Positions 12,301-24,123 of a DNA stretch of 64,000 nucleotides are shown here, piece by piece. The position numbers and the translations under genes are program-made. The stretch spans positions 263,991,042 through 264,055,041 of the forward strand of contig NC_084795.1 of the NCBI RefSeq assembly GCF_963169125.1. Reading direction: 5' to 3'. Source of the stretch: Humulus lupulus (lineage: Eukaryota; Streptophyta; Magnoliopsida; Rosales; Cannabaceae). Position 1 is the first letter of the stretch; each line of letters opens with the position of its first letter. The notes beneath the pieces were generated by a model. The model ran no database searches. It was given only the letters and a program-made list of their open reading frames with translations, and was not told where the DNA came from.

Positions 12301-15300
12301 GTATGGCTGATAAAGACCCGAATAGTCAATATCTATAATAAAAACTTACTAGCTTTGATTAGAGTGATCATTGCAAATCTACACAAAATAGTTAATATCT
12401 ATAATAAAAACTTACTTGCTGCAGCTAGGGATTTCATTGCAAATCTTTTCTTCTGCAACTCTCTACAGAAAAATCAATACCAAAATAAGGAAAAGTTAAA
12501 TAAACTATAGTAACATTTTTTAATGTACTTATAAATTTATGTAATCAAATAATATTTCAAACTGAATCTAAAAATATATTTGTTTACCTCAACCCAGCTA
12601 ATCCGAACACAAGCTTTCTTTGCCACAATAGCATCTAGTAACTCTTCTCTAAGAGGAGTCAGCTCATCTTCAACAAGTATATGGGTGCACTTTTGATGGA
12701 AACTGTAAGTAATATCAGCACCTAGGATCAAAGCAGAAGATACCAAGTAACTCTCACTTTATGTGCTAATGCCAAGCAGTAGATGGAATCAAATGGGGTA
12801 TCAAGAAATATTATGTAATGTTTTTAATCACGTGTAAAAAATCAATAAAATTACTTACAGACAGGATCCGTACTGACTTTGGATGAAGTCTGGTAGCCAA
12901 AGTAGAATGCGTAAAACTAGACTAACCTTATTAGTTTACTTGTAATGATAAAAATAGAATACAAAAAGTTACCATCTTAATGCTTACAACCAAGTACTCC
13001 AATAGCTAATTAAATCAGAAAAACACAAGTCTTTAATAATTTAAGACTAAAAGATCCAAAGAACCACCCATTTATCTGTAATTCATTCTTGCCCTTTTTT
13101 TCTAGGTGATTTTCCATACCTCTTTTTGTGCATATGAATTATGAATGTCAAGAAGTATACTATTGAAAAACTCAGTTCAAATGCCAACCAAATTCAGGTT
13201 TAACACAAAGTACATGCCAAGCTACTTAGGTTTATACTAACTCCCAAATCCCACGACTGTGTTAATATTTAACAGCAGAACCAACTACAGAGTCAATACT
13301 TGATTTGTAAAGTTAAAGGAGTTGAGGTGGGGTACTGAGATGCATACTATTTTATTAATTTAAAGAAATATCATATAATGAAGTTTTTATTTATGGTATT
13401 GGAAGCTTTCTACTTTATATATCTTTAGTTGAATTTGTTAATTGCTCTTTGTAAGCACTAAGCATTAGGTTTCTCTTATTAGTTTAAGAATATAATCTAT
13501 AGTGGCAATAATACTTTAGAGATCATTGATATCCAGCAACCGATAAATTTATTAGCAGCAATATATGGACATTTTCTTTCAAAGGGAAACAAAATTTATT
13601 ATAGGAAAAAAAATCAAAGATGAAACTTTTAGCAACTAATGTACCTGGTATAAAAAAGTTGCTAGCAGTATTTATTCACTAACCTATTGATGAAAGTTTA
13701 TCTTTGAGGGGTTGATTCGCTTGGTTGGGTTCCAAAGAGTAGACCCAAATAATCAGTGGAACAAAAGAAAACCTGCCAATTTGTACACAAGAAATATGCA
13801 CATGTAATTGAAATTTTTTGCTTGTTAATTCTGCTAAAAATACAACAGTAAATATTACTACATCTAGACCATCCAGCGGCAGCTAGGATTCAAAGAGACA
13901 ATAATGTTGATAAACTCACAAGTTCTCAAAGAATTGTCCAACTTAATCCATCCAAAAACACTTTCTTACTTGTTGCTTTTGACAATAGCGACACTTAAAA
14001 GAGCAAAAAACAAGGGAGAGAAAGAAAGAATACCTGTACGTTGCATTACCAGTTCCAAATGAAATCAGGTTCCCATCTGTTAAACTTGTTTCTTTTCGTG
14101 GGAACTCATGGACTTTCTCCATTGACCCAAGGCTCTTGTTAATAAATGTTCCGTACTTTGAGCAATCTTTAATTCGAACTTTGTTGGACAAACTAGAAGT
14201 CTTCAGGGGATTAGCAGAAGCCATCTCCTCAACAAATATTTCTGCATGTACCCGAGAAACACCTTTGTCCTTGGTGATAATTATATCACACCCTATAGTG
14301 ACATAAAAGGCCATACATAAAGTTTTCATTTAAAAAAAAAGTAAGAATAACAAAAAAAAACACTTCGTATTGCAACATTCTCATTTAGGGGATGCAGAGT
14401 ATTTTCATATTCTTTTTCATCACTCTACAGTTTGTCAATTACATGGTTTTCAGGACAATCATTATACACTGTGGTTGTCACTTTCATGACTTCATATTGC
14501 AACTTTCTCCTTTAAGGGATGCACAATCATTATACACTGCAGTTGTCATTCTCATGAAAAAGAACAATAAAACAAAATAGATGGTGTCTTGTACCTTTGC
14601 GACCCACTTTGAACGAACCCTTTGCAGTGATATAGTATTTATTTTCACCTGTTGGGTAAACCATACTTGGTGATTCAGTAAAGAACTAAAGCCAATATAA
14701 ATAAAACATAAAATCAAAAGAATAAAGGTCAACCAAAATCACAGTAAACTGTGCTGTAACATTGCATTTTTATTAAAGCAACAAAAAGTTAAATAAAGAG
14801 GATGGGAGATCCAGAGTAAGATAGAAGGCAACAAACCAAACTATCAAATCACAAAGAAAACCCAAAACCAGGAGACAAGACAACCGCATCCTTCAACTGA
14901 AATTAATTGCAATAGAGGGTAAGGGTATCCATCTAAAATCTCTAGGATTGATTTTTTTTTTCCTTTTATTTTCTTTTGTCGAAAGGGAAAACGGGCGGTG
15001 CCTCTCCCATTCCCAATACCCTTTGATCTTTTGCAATCCTGGGTACCACCAAGAGCGGGAAGTGTCCGACCCCAGTCTCTTTCAATCTTCAGCCCAGGGT
15101 TAGACAAATTTGAACCTAGTCCAATACATCAAATGCCCAAGACTGGAGCAAAGACCAATTAACTCCACTAAAGAAACAAAAAGATGGGAATTTGAACTCT
15201 CAACCGAAGGAGGGGCGATTTAAGAACATCCTAACCACTCCACTACACCAATTTAGTTATCTAGAATTGAAGTTGCTGTATAATGATTTCTATCCCATAA

Positions 15301-15790
15301 ACTCAATCCATCCTGGGAAATGTTATTAAAATTTGTATCTTCAAATTCATATGAAAGAAACATTGCTCAATGCCACAAATCACATCCATTCTCTTGTTAC
15401 TACCACAAGTCTTTCCCTACCACATAAACAAACTTTCCCTTTCTTCTTACACAGACACAAACCACATCAATGTAGGAAAACAAAAGAAAAGTGTACAAGT
15501 TAAACCACTTTTGGAGAGCATTGATAATCTATACAGATGAGTGTAAATATATTTTTATTTTTGGAAAGTAAAACAATAAATCAGCGTTGAGATTTTTGGT
15601 TTCTTTGCCTAATTTTTGTTGTGTAATAATAGAAAAAATAAAAATTAAAATTACAAAGACCATAATAAAGATTACGTATTTATTATTCAAATTTTCTAGG
15701 AAATAAATAAAAAGGAAAAATGAGAGAAGATTTCAGTGATATGGTAAGCTAACCTGGGGAGGGATCAACCGGGAAGAGACCAAAAACCAT
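9317..15790 (-). CDS. NBS1: NBS1 (nibrin), DNA double-strand-break sensor subunit
   Basis: Thirteen exons join in phase to 556 residues: 15790-15754, 14648-14595, 14292-14034, 13772-13684, 12721-12588, 12462-12416, 12306-12198, 11930-11844, 11616-11445, 10565-10102, 9703-9642, 9548-9446, 9370-9317. All introns are GT-AG. The start is MVFGLFPVDPSPG, as in plant NBS1. An FHA domain spans roughly residues 24-116, with GVSRVHAEI (R44, H46) and CSKYGTFIN (S75, G78, N82) forming the phosphopeptide pocket. Tandem BRCT domains follow to about residue 325. Exon 10 codes for an acidic linker with a 19-residue duplication. NFKRFRK (about 478-484) resembles the MRE11-binding motif, and EEKRRKQMEAVADDLFNNE the C-terminal ATM-binding region. 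In the family the protein recruits MRE11-RAD50 and ATM to breaks in the nucleus. Length is close to known plant NBS1 and no disabling change was found. Exons 1 and 2 are separated by 1.1 kb. Confidence 0.93.
10363..10476 (-). repeat. 57-bp in-frame tandem duplication in NBS1 exon 10
   Basis: Two nearly identical 57-bp copies (starting near 10363 and 10420) encode two 19-residue repeats with the core IVTPVPPMTAA. A third, weaker copy lies on the 5' side of the plus sequence. The period is a multiple of three, so the frame is kept. It lies in the poorly conserved linker between the BRCT and MRE11-binding regions. Confidence 0.85.
12321..12446 (-). repeat. duplicated 3' part of NBS1 exon 6 with its splice donor
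   Basis: A ~60-bp segment covering the end of exon 6, its GTAAGT donor and adjoining intron occurs twice with an offset of 66 bp (12321-12380 and 12387-12446). The copy nearer exon 7 keeps a donor, and TTTTGTGTAG before it can act as an acceptor, outlining a 29-bp pseudo-exon. That pseudo-exon would shift the frame if included. The other copy is the real exon, as judged by phase. Confidence 0.75.
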
Positions 15791-16187
15791 GGCTTTTATA
15801 GGTACTGTTAACTATCGAAATTCAAAACCACAACAACAAACTTCAGTATTTCTTGAAACTAATTTTACTACTCTACACTCCACAGTATAATCTGAGAAAC
15901 ACTACAAATTCACCATCGGAACCCAGCAAGCACCAAAACAAAACATAAACGTTTGTTCTTCTATTTTTAAACCCAAAAATATCGTGCCGCCACACCGCAC
16001 CTAGCCTTTATATTTTTTAAATATATATTAATGTATTAAGAGTTTTTTTATTTGTTTAATGCTGTCTTTAATGTAATATTCTTATATTTAATATAATATT
16101 TTTATATTTAAAGATACTTAAATAAAAAAAAAGAAATAATTAAAAAATTAAAAATCTGATATTTTTTAGATGTTTTACAATAATAAT
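15791..16187. promoter_or_regulatory. NBS1 upstream region (probable 5' UTR and promoter)
   Basis: This lies directly upstream of the NBS1 start codon on the minus strand. The first ~200 bp is C/A-rich on the plus strand (short CACCGCACC words), as expected for a 5' UTR. Farther out it becomes strongly AT-rich. No TATA box or transcription start can be fixed by eye. Confidence 0.35.
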
Positions 16188-16581
16188 TAGGGCTGGCAAT
16201 TCGTATAAACGTGTTAGATTCGTGTTGACATGATTATGACACGACAACACGATTAGTTAAACACAAACACGACACGATTATTAAACATGTCAAAAATACG
16301 AACGCAAACACGACACGATTATTAAACGGGTTAACAAGACACGAATACGATAACACGATTAATCATAACTATATGAAAAAAAATCATAAAACATATGTAA
16401 ATTATTCGTGTTATCGTGTCTAACACGATTATGACACGACACGATTAAGGTAAATACGAACACGACATGATTATTAAACGTGTCAAAAACTCAAACATGA
16501 ACACGACACTATTATTAAACGTGTCGTGTTCGTGTTTACCTTAATCATGTCATCGTGTCGTGACCCAAATTACCACCCCTA
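16188..16581. mobile_element. hAT-like MITE with 8-bp target duplication
   Basis: The element begins TAGGGCTGGCAATT and ends AATTACCACCCCTA, imperfect inverted termini of hAT type. It is flanked by ATAATAAT on both sides (16180-16187 and 16582-16589). The interior is non-coding and made of many CACGACACGATTA / CGTGTCGTGTTCGTG words in both orientations, so the whole unit can fold. An 8-bp duplication is the hAT hallmark. Confidence 0.85.
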
Positions 16582-16589
16582 ATAATAAT

Positions 16590-16750
16590 TATGTAAAAAT
16601 AATAAACAATTAAATAAATTAAAATAAAATATTTTTTACATATTTTACAATGATAATTATTTAAAAATAATAAATAATTAAATAAATTAAAATATAATAT
16701 TTTTTAGATATTTTATAATGATAATTATTTAAAAATAATAAAATCATATG
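16590..16750. repeat. AT-rich tandem repeat interrupted by the MITE
   Basis: A ~75-80-bp unit (ATTTTTTAGATATTTTA, then ATAATTATTTAAAAATAATAA) occurs twice here. A partial copy lies at about 16131-16187 on the other side of the MITE, so the MITE landed inside a pre-existing tandem repeat. Confidence 0.65.
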
Positions 16751-17196
16751 TTTTATAACTTAAGTAAAATTTAATGGGGAAATAGTGGCAAAAGTACATA
16801 ATGTTTTAAGAAACTAGTGATTTAGTACCCAATCTTTTTTTTGTGGCAATAGTACCCATTGTCCACTTTCGTTGGTTTCCGTCGGTACCCAGCCCAATTT
16901 CGTCTTATTTTGTCCACGTGTACAGTGGAGATTAATTCACCATTTAGTATTTCAAAAACCAAAATTTGAAATAAAAAAAAACATTTTAGTTAAAAACAAA
17001 ATAAAAATAAACTGAAAATTAAAAACAATGGCATGTCCATGAACGACTGAAGAAGAACAAACCCAGAAAACACCCCATTTCGAAAACAAAACCCAAATAA
17101 ATCCCCAAACCCAGCCACCATTTGCTACGAAAACGAAGAACTAGTTTTGCATTTTCATTTTCGAAGAGAGGGAACAAGACGATTTGCCCATACGGA
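16751..17196. other. upstream region of the truncated gene, with GTACCC-word repeat
   Basis: About 16785-16910 holds repeated AGTACCCA / GGTACCCA words around TGGCAA, of the kind seen at transposon ends. From about 16920 the sequence is A-rich and leads to the start codon at 17197, as a 5' UTR would. No other gene is seen. Confidence 0.4.
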
Positions 17197-17780
17197 ATGT
17201 CGTCGTTTCGGAAACCAAATGAGTTAGTTCTAGTTTACGGTAAGTGTTTTCTTAAGCCTACTATTTATTTTTTGAATTAATAGATTAAGTAAATGGGTTT
17301 ATCGAGGTCTTTTCTTGTTTGTTGAAGTTTGTGGTAGGTTTAGTTAAATAACTGGTAAATGGGTATTACATGTGTATGGTTGTTATTTGAATTGTTTAAT
17401 GGGTTTTGTTCTGTTATCCATTGTGCTTGTACTATCAACATTGTACTTTTGCCAAATTTATCTAGTGAAAGTGAAAGGCTTGGACTGTAAAGTAGGGTGT
17501 TTTGGCTGACCCACATGAGAATGTTTGCATTGGATACTCTGTTTTTTGTTTTGACACATTAAAATAAGATAATTAATTGATGTGTATGTTTTCCTGCAAG
17601 GCTCTATGCCTCAAATTGGTAGTAGTGGTGATACCAATAAGGCCAATGACAAAGCTCCACCTCCATTTAAGAGATGGTGTATTGAGGAGATTCCTAATGA
17701 TGTCGAAGTGAAGGTAGATGTGAGGGTTTGGGCCAAATCAGATGATTATGTGATGAGCAAAGAGGAGATGATGGAGTTGG
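17197..17780 (+). pseudogene. unrecognised two-exon gene start, cut by an LTR
   Basis: Exon 1 (17197-17239) reads MSSFRKPNELVLVY and ends at a GTAAGT donor. Exon 2 (17601-17780) follows a TGCAAG acceptor in matching phase and reads GSMPQIGSSGDTNKANDKAP, then a basic-to-acidic stretch with FKRWCIEEIPNDVEV and MSKEEMMEL. The frame then enters the LTR of element B at 17781, which adds one Val codon and a stop. Splice sites and phase support a genuine gene start, but I recognise no family. Transposon-like words just upstream make a MULE-type origin possible. About 74 codons survive. Confidence 0.45.
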
Positions 17781-17815
17781 TGTAGAGTCCCTAAATATTT
17801 ACTTAACTAGCTAGA

Positions 17816-17847
<32 letters not shown>

Positions 17848-19116
17848 AATTTTGGTTCAAGTCGGGACTTAGTTGGAAACTCATAACAATAGTTATAAAT
17901 TTTATAAGTTTAACCTATAGTTTAAGAATATTAATTATAACATAAGGTTTGATTAATATTGCTGGTCCTAGGTGTATTATTTATTATAACCTAAAGTTTA
18001 GATAGAGCCAATAAGAATATGACACTTGTCATAAGCATGATTATTAGGGAATTAGAGTTTGTTATTTTATGGTTAGTTAAGAAATTTGTAGATTAGGTTG
18101 TTATTTAGATAAGTAAATAGATTTTCCTGTAACTTTAGGGTACTATAACTTCCGACCTATTTTTGACCCAGTTATATTATGCATTTTGAAAAATAGTATT
18201 TCTAGAAAGTTGTAGATAATTGAATTATCTTTCTAATGGTATAAAGATAGTCTAAATCAGAGTCATACAACTCCAGTTATGTTAATTTTACTACACGTGA
18301 GTTTAGAGTTATGAGATTTAGGAAGTTAGAAGTTAGGATTCTATTTTTTTTTTTTTAATTTTTAAAACAAGCTTTGACTCCTTAGAGCTACCTCTGAACG
18401 ATTTGACCGAGTCCTAAGCCTTTGACTGACGAATATTCAAATATTTTCAAATAAATTTATTATTTTTATTCAAAGCCAAAAAGAAGATTTTTATTCTTAG
18501 AACTCTATAAATAAGACTTAGAACCCAGCCCTTCTCCTCACTCTTCAGCTGTGATCAAACTCCAAGGTGCTAGTACTGCCATAGAGTGATAAACACTTGG
18601 GTTGGGAAAACTTTGTCATTCTTAAGCTTTATAAAATACTTGGGAAGTGAGGTTTAGTGTATTTCGGTATTGGAGTTAGACCAATCCATTAGGTCAACTA
18701 AGGTACTCCTATTCTTTAAGTCCAATTCTTTAAAACTCTTTAGTTTTCTTTAGTTCCTTTTATTCAGATCCAAACTTTCGTTATTGGTTCTTGATTAGGT
18801 TCTTGAAACTTAAGTTCTTTCTTGGTAAGTTTTTTCTTGATGGTTTAGTTTCCACATTCATTATTTATTCTTTAGAAATACTCACCATTTGTATTGTTGG
18901 TTTTAGGAGTGTTCCAAATCCCATCCTTGTTCTCATATCCCGGTGTTGGTAAGGAAAATATGATAGATTTTATGTGCTTATATGTTATGTTATATGTTTA
19001 TGCTATGATATGTTTTAGTTCTTGGGTATATGTTTTGTTTAGATAACAAGCATATAATTTGTTTAGATAACAAGTCCCAATAGTATACTTCTTGGGCATA
19101 TGATTTGTTTAGATAA
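17781..19116 (+). mobile_element. element B: 5' LTR, left part (Ty3/gypsy)
   Basis: It begins TGTAGAGTCC, the same terminus as the other A-family LTRs here, and is joined across element A to 32064-32718 to give about 1,990 bp. A (TAG)n microsatellite lies at 17815-17845. A TATA-like CTATAAATAA is at 18505-18514. It lacks the GATATATC palindrome block found in the other copies. The preceding GTTGG could be the 5-bp target duplication, but B's other end is lost. Confidence 0.85.
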
Positions 19117-20976
19117 TGTAATGACCCAACTACTCTAGACTTTGAACCATTAACGAAACTATATATAGACACTAATTTTTAATAAAAATTACAAGGGAAA
19201 TAAATATTACTTCATTAAAAACTTGTAAAAACAAATGTTAAACTACATAAAACTTTAAGTAGGATATGGGATCCCATTGTTTTAAAAGAAAAAAACATAA
19301 CATAATTGATTACATAGAAAAATGCGGAAAAATACATATAAACCATAAGTAAAGAAACTTCATCCTCTAATCGAACTCTCGGCCCTTCGATTCCATTCCG
19401 CCTCAATACACATGCCCAAACTACCAAGAACCTTTCCCGCCACCAAAGCTATTTTCCTGCACATATAAACATAAAAGGAGTGAGCCTAATGCCCAGCAAG
19501 GAAAATCTAACACATAAACCATATACATAAAATTCATAATGTAACATAAAACATATCATAAACATATGTCACATACATACTATAATGGTCATTATTACTT
19601 GGGGTCCCATAAACAAACAAGTCATATGCCCATTAGATTTGTGGGGCTTGCTAGCTAAGCAAGTCATATGCCCATAAATTTATTGGGGCTTGTTAGTTAT
19701 ACAGGTCATATGCCCAAGTCTACATACATAAATAACATCACATAAACCATAGGTTAATCATAACACATATATTATAAGATAACACATAATGTAACATATA
19801 GAATCCTATCCTATTTTCCTTACCAAAAATACCGGGATATGATAACAGATTTGGGACTTTGGAACACTCCTAAAAACATAAATGGAAGGGTGAGTATACT
19901 AAAGAGAATGAGATGAAAGTGAAGAAAGAACTATACCATTAAGAATATACTTACCAAAAACCTTATGTTCAAGAACTTAGATTTCCTAATAAAGTTAGGG
20001 GTTGAGTAGAAAACTATAAGAACTTGAAGAAAATAATACCAAATGAACTAGAGTTTTGGAATACCTTGAATGCTTTTATGACCAATCTAAACCTTGAACC
20101 AAAATGTGTTATAAACCTTACTTCCCAAGTGTTTGGTAAGCTTATAATTCCCAACCCAAGTGTTTACACTCTCACAATAACCTAGCAACTTGCAGCCTCT
20201 GAACTTAGCTTGATGAATGAATAAATGGTTGGGTACTAGGTCCTATTTATAGAGTTCAATAATGAAAAGATCTTCATTTAACTTGAATAAAAACAATAGC
20301 TTTTCAAGTGAAAAATGTTTGAATTATCGTTCAGTAGAGGCTGAAGACTCGTTCAGAAAGATGCTGGACTTATCAAGAAGTTAAGGATTTGAATGAGAAC
20401 GTTTTGAAAACTTTCCAAAATACACTGAAGGAGGCGATATATCGCCTGGGCCAGCATGCCCGAGGTGATCGTGCAAAGTTTCGTGTTTTTCATATGCCCG
20501 TACTGCGATATATCGCCCCCTATAGCTGCGATATATCGGCATACGCTGAATATTTAAACACGAAATTGCACATTTTAAGCTTAATTTGAATTGAGTAAAC
20601 AGCCTTGACTAAGTCCTCTAACGTTTTCAAAGCTGCTGACAGACCCTAGGATATTCAAATATTACTCTTAATAAACTTATTCCTCAAAAATACTTAATTA
20701 TCATTAAACATACACATGGCAAGTGTTACTTTCTTATTGGGTCTATCTAAACCTTATAATATAATAAATATCACCATTAATATCAATCATATTAATCAAA
20801 CCTTAGGTTAAAACTAGTATTCTTAAACTATAGGTTAAACTTAGAAAATCTACAAGTGTTACTATGAGTGTCCAAATAAATCCCGGTCTGAACTAAAGTC
20901 CACAGTCATAAAAATATTACTACTATTACTATTATACTACTATCTAACTAGCTAAGTAAAGTTCTTGGACTCTACA
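19117..20976 (-). repeat. element A 3' LTR
   Basis: 1,860 bp, reading TGTAGAGTCC to GGGTCATTACA in element sense. It contains a minus-strand TATA-like box (plus CTATTTATAG at 20243-20252), a GCGATATATCGC palindrome cluster at about 20433-20542, and a cluster of GGGCATATGAC-type words at about 19620-19720. It is nearly identical to the copy at 30205-32058. Confidence 0.92.
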
Positions 20977-20998
20977 ATTCTCCCCTACTAAAAAGAAT
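20977..20998 (-). other. element A polypurine tract
   Basis: Read on the minus strand, TTTTTAGTAGGGGAGAAT directly precedes the 3' LTR start, the expected place and composition for the plus-strand primer of an LTR retrotransposon. Confidence 0.7.
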
Positions 20999-20999
20999 T

Positions 21000-23900
21000 T
21001 CGTCCTCAAAATTTACTTACCAAATAACTCTGGATACCTGCCTTGCATGTCCTCCTCCAACTCCCACGTTGCCTCTCGTTCAGAACTATTACTCCATAGG
21101 ACTTTGACTATAGGAATGTTCTTGACCGTAACTGCTTCACCCCCTATCCAGGATGCTAACCGGTCGTTCCTCGTAACTCAAGTCTTTCTGGAGTGCAATC
21201 GTATCGTACTTGAGGATGTGAGATGGGTCTGACACATACTTGCATAGCATCGAGATGTGGAACACGTTGTGACTATCTGCTAGTGCTGGCGGTAGGGCTA
21301 ATCTATACGCAACTGCTCCCACTTTGTCCAATATCTCAAAAGGACCTATAAATCGGGGACTAAGCTTGCCTTTCTTCCCAACCGCTTTACACCTTTCATA
21401 GGAGATATCTTCAAGAAGACTTGATCTCCGACTTTGAATTCCACATCGCGTCGCTTGGCATCCGCATAGCTTTTTTGACGCCTTTGAGCAGCAAGCATAC
21501 ACTGTCTAATAAGCGCTACTGCTTCTTGAGCTTGTCTAACTGCTTCGGGACCTAGAAGCTGCCTTTCTCCTACCTCGTCCTAGTGCAACGGTGATCGGCA
21601 CCTTCTTCCATAAAGCAATTCATAAGGTGCCATCTCAATCGTTGACTGGTAGCTATTGTTGTAGGAGAACTCTATCAGCGGCAAGTACTTATTCCATGAT
21701 CCTCCGAAATCAAGTACACATGCGCGTAGCATATCTTCTCAAATCTGAATCGTACGCTCGGACTGCCCATCTGTTTGAGGATGAAAAGTTGTACTAAGAC
21801 GTAACTTAGTACCCATAGCTTGCTGTAAACTTCCCCAAAATATCGATGTAAACACCGATCCTCTATCTGACACTATTGTCTTGGGGATTCCATGCAACCG
21901 TACTATCTCTTGGACGTAGATGTCTGCATATTGGTCTGCCGTATATGAAGTCTTAACAGGCAGGAAATGAGTCGACTTGGTTAGTCTATCTATTACTATC
22001 CAAGCGGAATCATGCTGCTTATTCGTCCTTGGAAAACATGTCACGAAGTCCATAGCTATATCGTCCCACTTCCATTCTGGTACGCTAAGCAGTTGCAATA
22101 AGCCTGCAGGGCACTGATGCTCTGCTTTCACTTGCTGGCATACAAGACACTTGGACACAAACTCTGCTATGTCCTTCTTCATCCCTGGCCACCAATAGAT
22201 TGCCTTGATGTCATGAGTCATCTTGGTAGACCCTGGGTGAACTGAGTACGGGGTACTGTGCGCTTCTTCCAGAATCGTCTTCTTAATATTTTGATCATTT
22301 GGCACGCATACTCGATCCTTATATTTTAATAAACCTCGACTAGATATTGAGAAATCTGTGGTCTTGCCTTCTCTGACTGTATCCATATGTGCTGCTAGGG
22401 TGTCGTCATGTCCCTGACCAATTCGTATATCTTCTAGTAGATTCGATTGGATAGACAAGTTAGCCAGCTTGCCTACAACTACTTCTATTCCGACACTGAT
22501 TAGCTCCTGCTGTAGCGGCTTTTCTATTCCGGCTAAAGCTGCTAAATTTCCATAACTTTTCCTACTTAGCACATCGGCAACTACATTTGCCTTCCCCGGG
22601 TGGTATAAGATTTTGCAGTCATAATCCTTTACTAACTCTAACCACCTGCGCTGCCTCATGTTAAGCTCCTTCTGAGTAAAGAAGTATTTTAAACTCTTGT
22701 GGTCTGTATAAATCTCGCACCGCTCTCCGTAAAGATAATGGCGCCATATTTTTAACGTAAAGACCACCGCTGCCAACTCCATATCGTGAGTTGGATAGTG
22801 TTGCTCGTACTCCTTCAACTGTCGTGAGGCGTAGGCTATCACCTGGTCATTCTGCATCAGCACGCAACCCAATCCTTGCTTCGATGCATCGCAGTAAACT
22901 ACAAACTTATCGTTGGGTGTCGGTACACAGAGTACTGGTGTTGAGCAAAGTTTATCCTTAAGCAACTGGAAGCTTTCTTCACACTTATCATTCCAGTTGA
23001 ATCTTTGTTGTTTCCGGGTCAGGTTGGTGAGCGGAGTGGCTATCTTAGAAAAGCCTTCTAAGAACCTCCTATAATAACCTGCTAACCCTAGAAAGCTTCT
23101 TACTTCAGATGCATTCTTTGGTCTTGGCCAGTCCTTCACGGCCTCTACCTTTGATGGGTCTACTGCAACTCTGTCTTTTGATATAATGTGCCTAAGGAAC
23201 GCCACTTGCGAAAGCCAAAATTCACATTTCTTGAACTTGGCGTAGAGTTGATGCTCCTTCAATCGCGTCAAAATCAACCTCAAATGTTCCTCGTGCTCTA
23301 CTTCATCCTTGGAGTATACTAAGATATCGTCGATGAACACAACGATGAATTTATCTAAGTAGTCCTTGAAGACCCTATTCATTAAGTCCATAAACACGGC
23401 TGGTGCGTTAGTAAGACCAAAGGACATAACCAAGAACTCGTAATGTCCATAACGAGTTCTAGAGGCTGTCTTAGGAATATCCTCTCCCTTTACCTTGAGT
23501 TGATGATACCCGGACCGTAAATCAATCTTTGAAAATACAGTCGCGCCTCGGAGTTGATCAAACAAGTCGTCGATCCAGGGTAGCGGGTACTTGTTCTTAA
23601 TCGTTACCTTGTTCAGCTCACGATAGTCTATACACATCTGCATACTTCCGTCCTTCTTCTTCACGAATAGCACCGGAGCTCCCCATGGCGAATGGCTTGG
23701 CCTAATAAAACCCAAGTCTAGGAGTTCTTGTAGCTGCGTCTTTAACTCCTTGAGTTCCGTAGGTGCCATCCGGTATGGTGCCTTAGAGATAGGCTCGGTG
23801 CCTGGTACTAATTCTATTGTGAAGTCAATTTCCCGAGTTGGCGGCAATCCTAGCAAGTCATTGGGAAATACCTCTGGGAATTCTCGTACAATACGGACAT

Positions 23901-24123
23901 CTCCAACCTTAAGCGTTGTCTCCTTTACCACATCTGTGATGCTGGCTAAGAACACTTGACATCATTTTTCCATCATTCTTTGAGCTTTGAGACATGATAC
24001 CAACGGGGTGCGTAATCCTGAAGCTTGTCCCATGAAGCATAGTTTCTGGCCGTCATGAATCTTGACATCACCTTCTTGCGTTTACAGTCGATGGTTGCGC
24101 CATGTCGTGCTGGCCAATCCATG
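21000..24123 (-). pseudogene. element A pol: protease end, RT, RNase H, integrase, chromodomain remnant
   Basis: A 738-codon open stretch (23955-21739) holds RT ([17 protein letters not shown], active site [11 protein letters not shown]), RNase H ([17 protein letters not shown]), and integrase with an HHCC zinc site ending in [11 protein letters not shown] and the D,D,E core ([22 protein letters not shown]). It ends at a TGA inside RTIQI, where relatives have Leu. The last integrase part continues past the stop to about 21140 in shifted frames. At 23955-24123 a shift separates it from the protease part. Sequence similarity and the chromodomain in copy C place it with Tekay/Del. The enzyme is inactive as it stands. 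Confidence 0.9.

Noticed and set aside
14844..15107. 87-codon minus ORF in NBS1 intron 1
   Set aside because: Low-complexity intronic sequence without splice support; exons 1 and 2 join in phase without it.
19215..19427. Identical 70-codon ORFs in both LTRs of element A (also 30303-30515)
   Set aside because: Identity follows from LTR duplication; no domain, and it opposes nothing known in gypsy LTRs.
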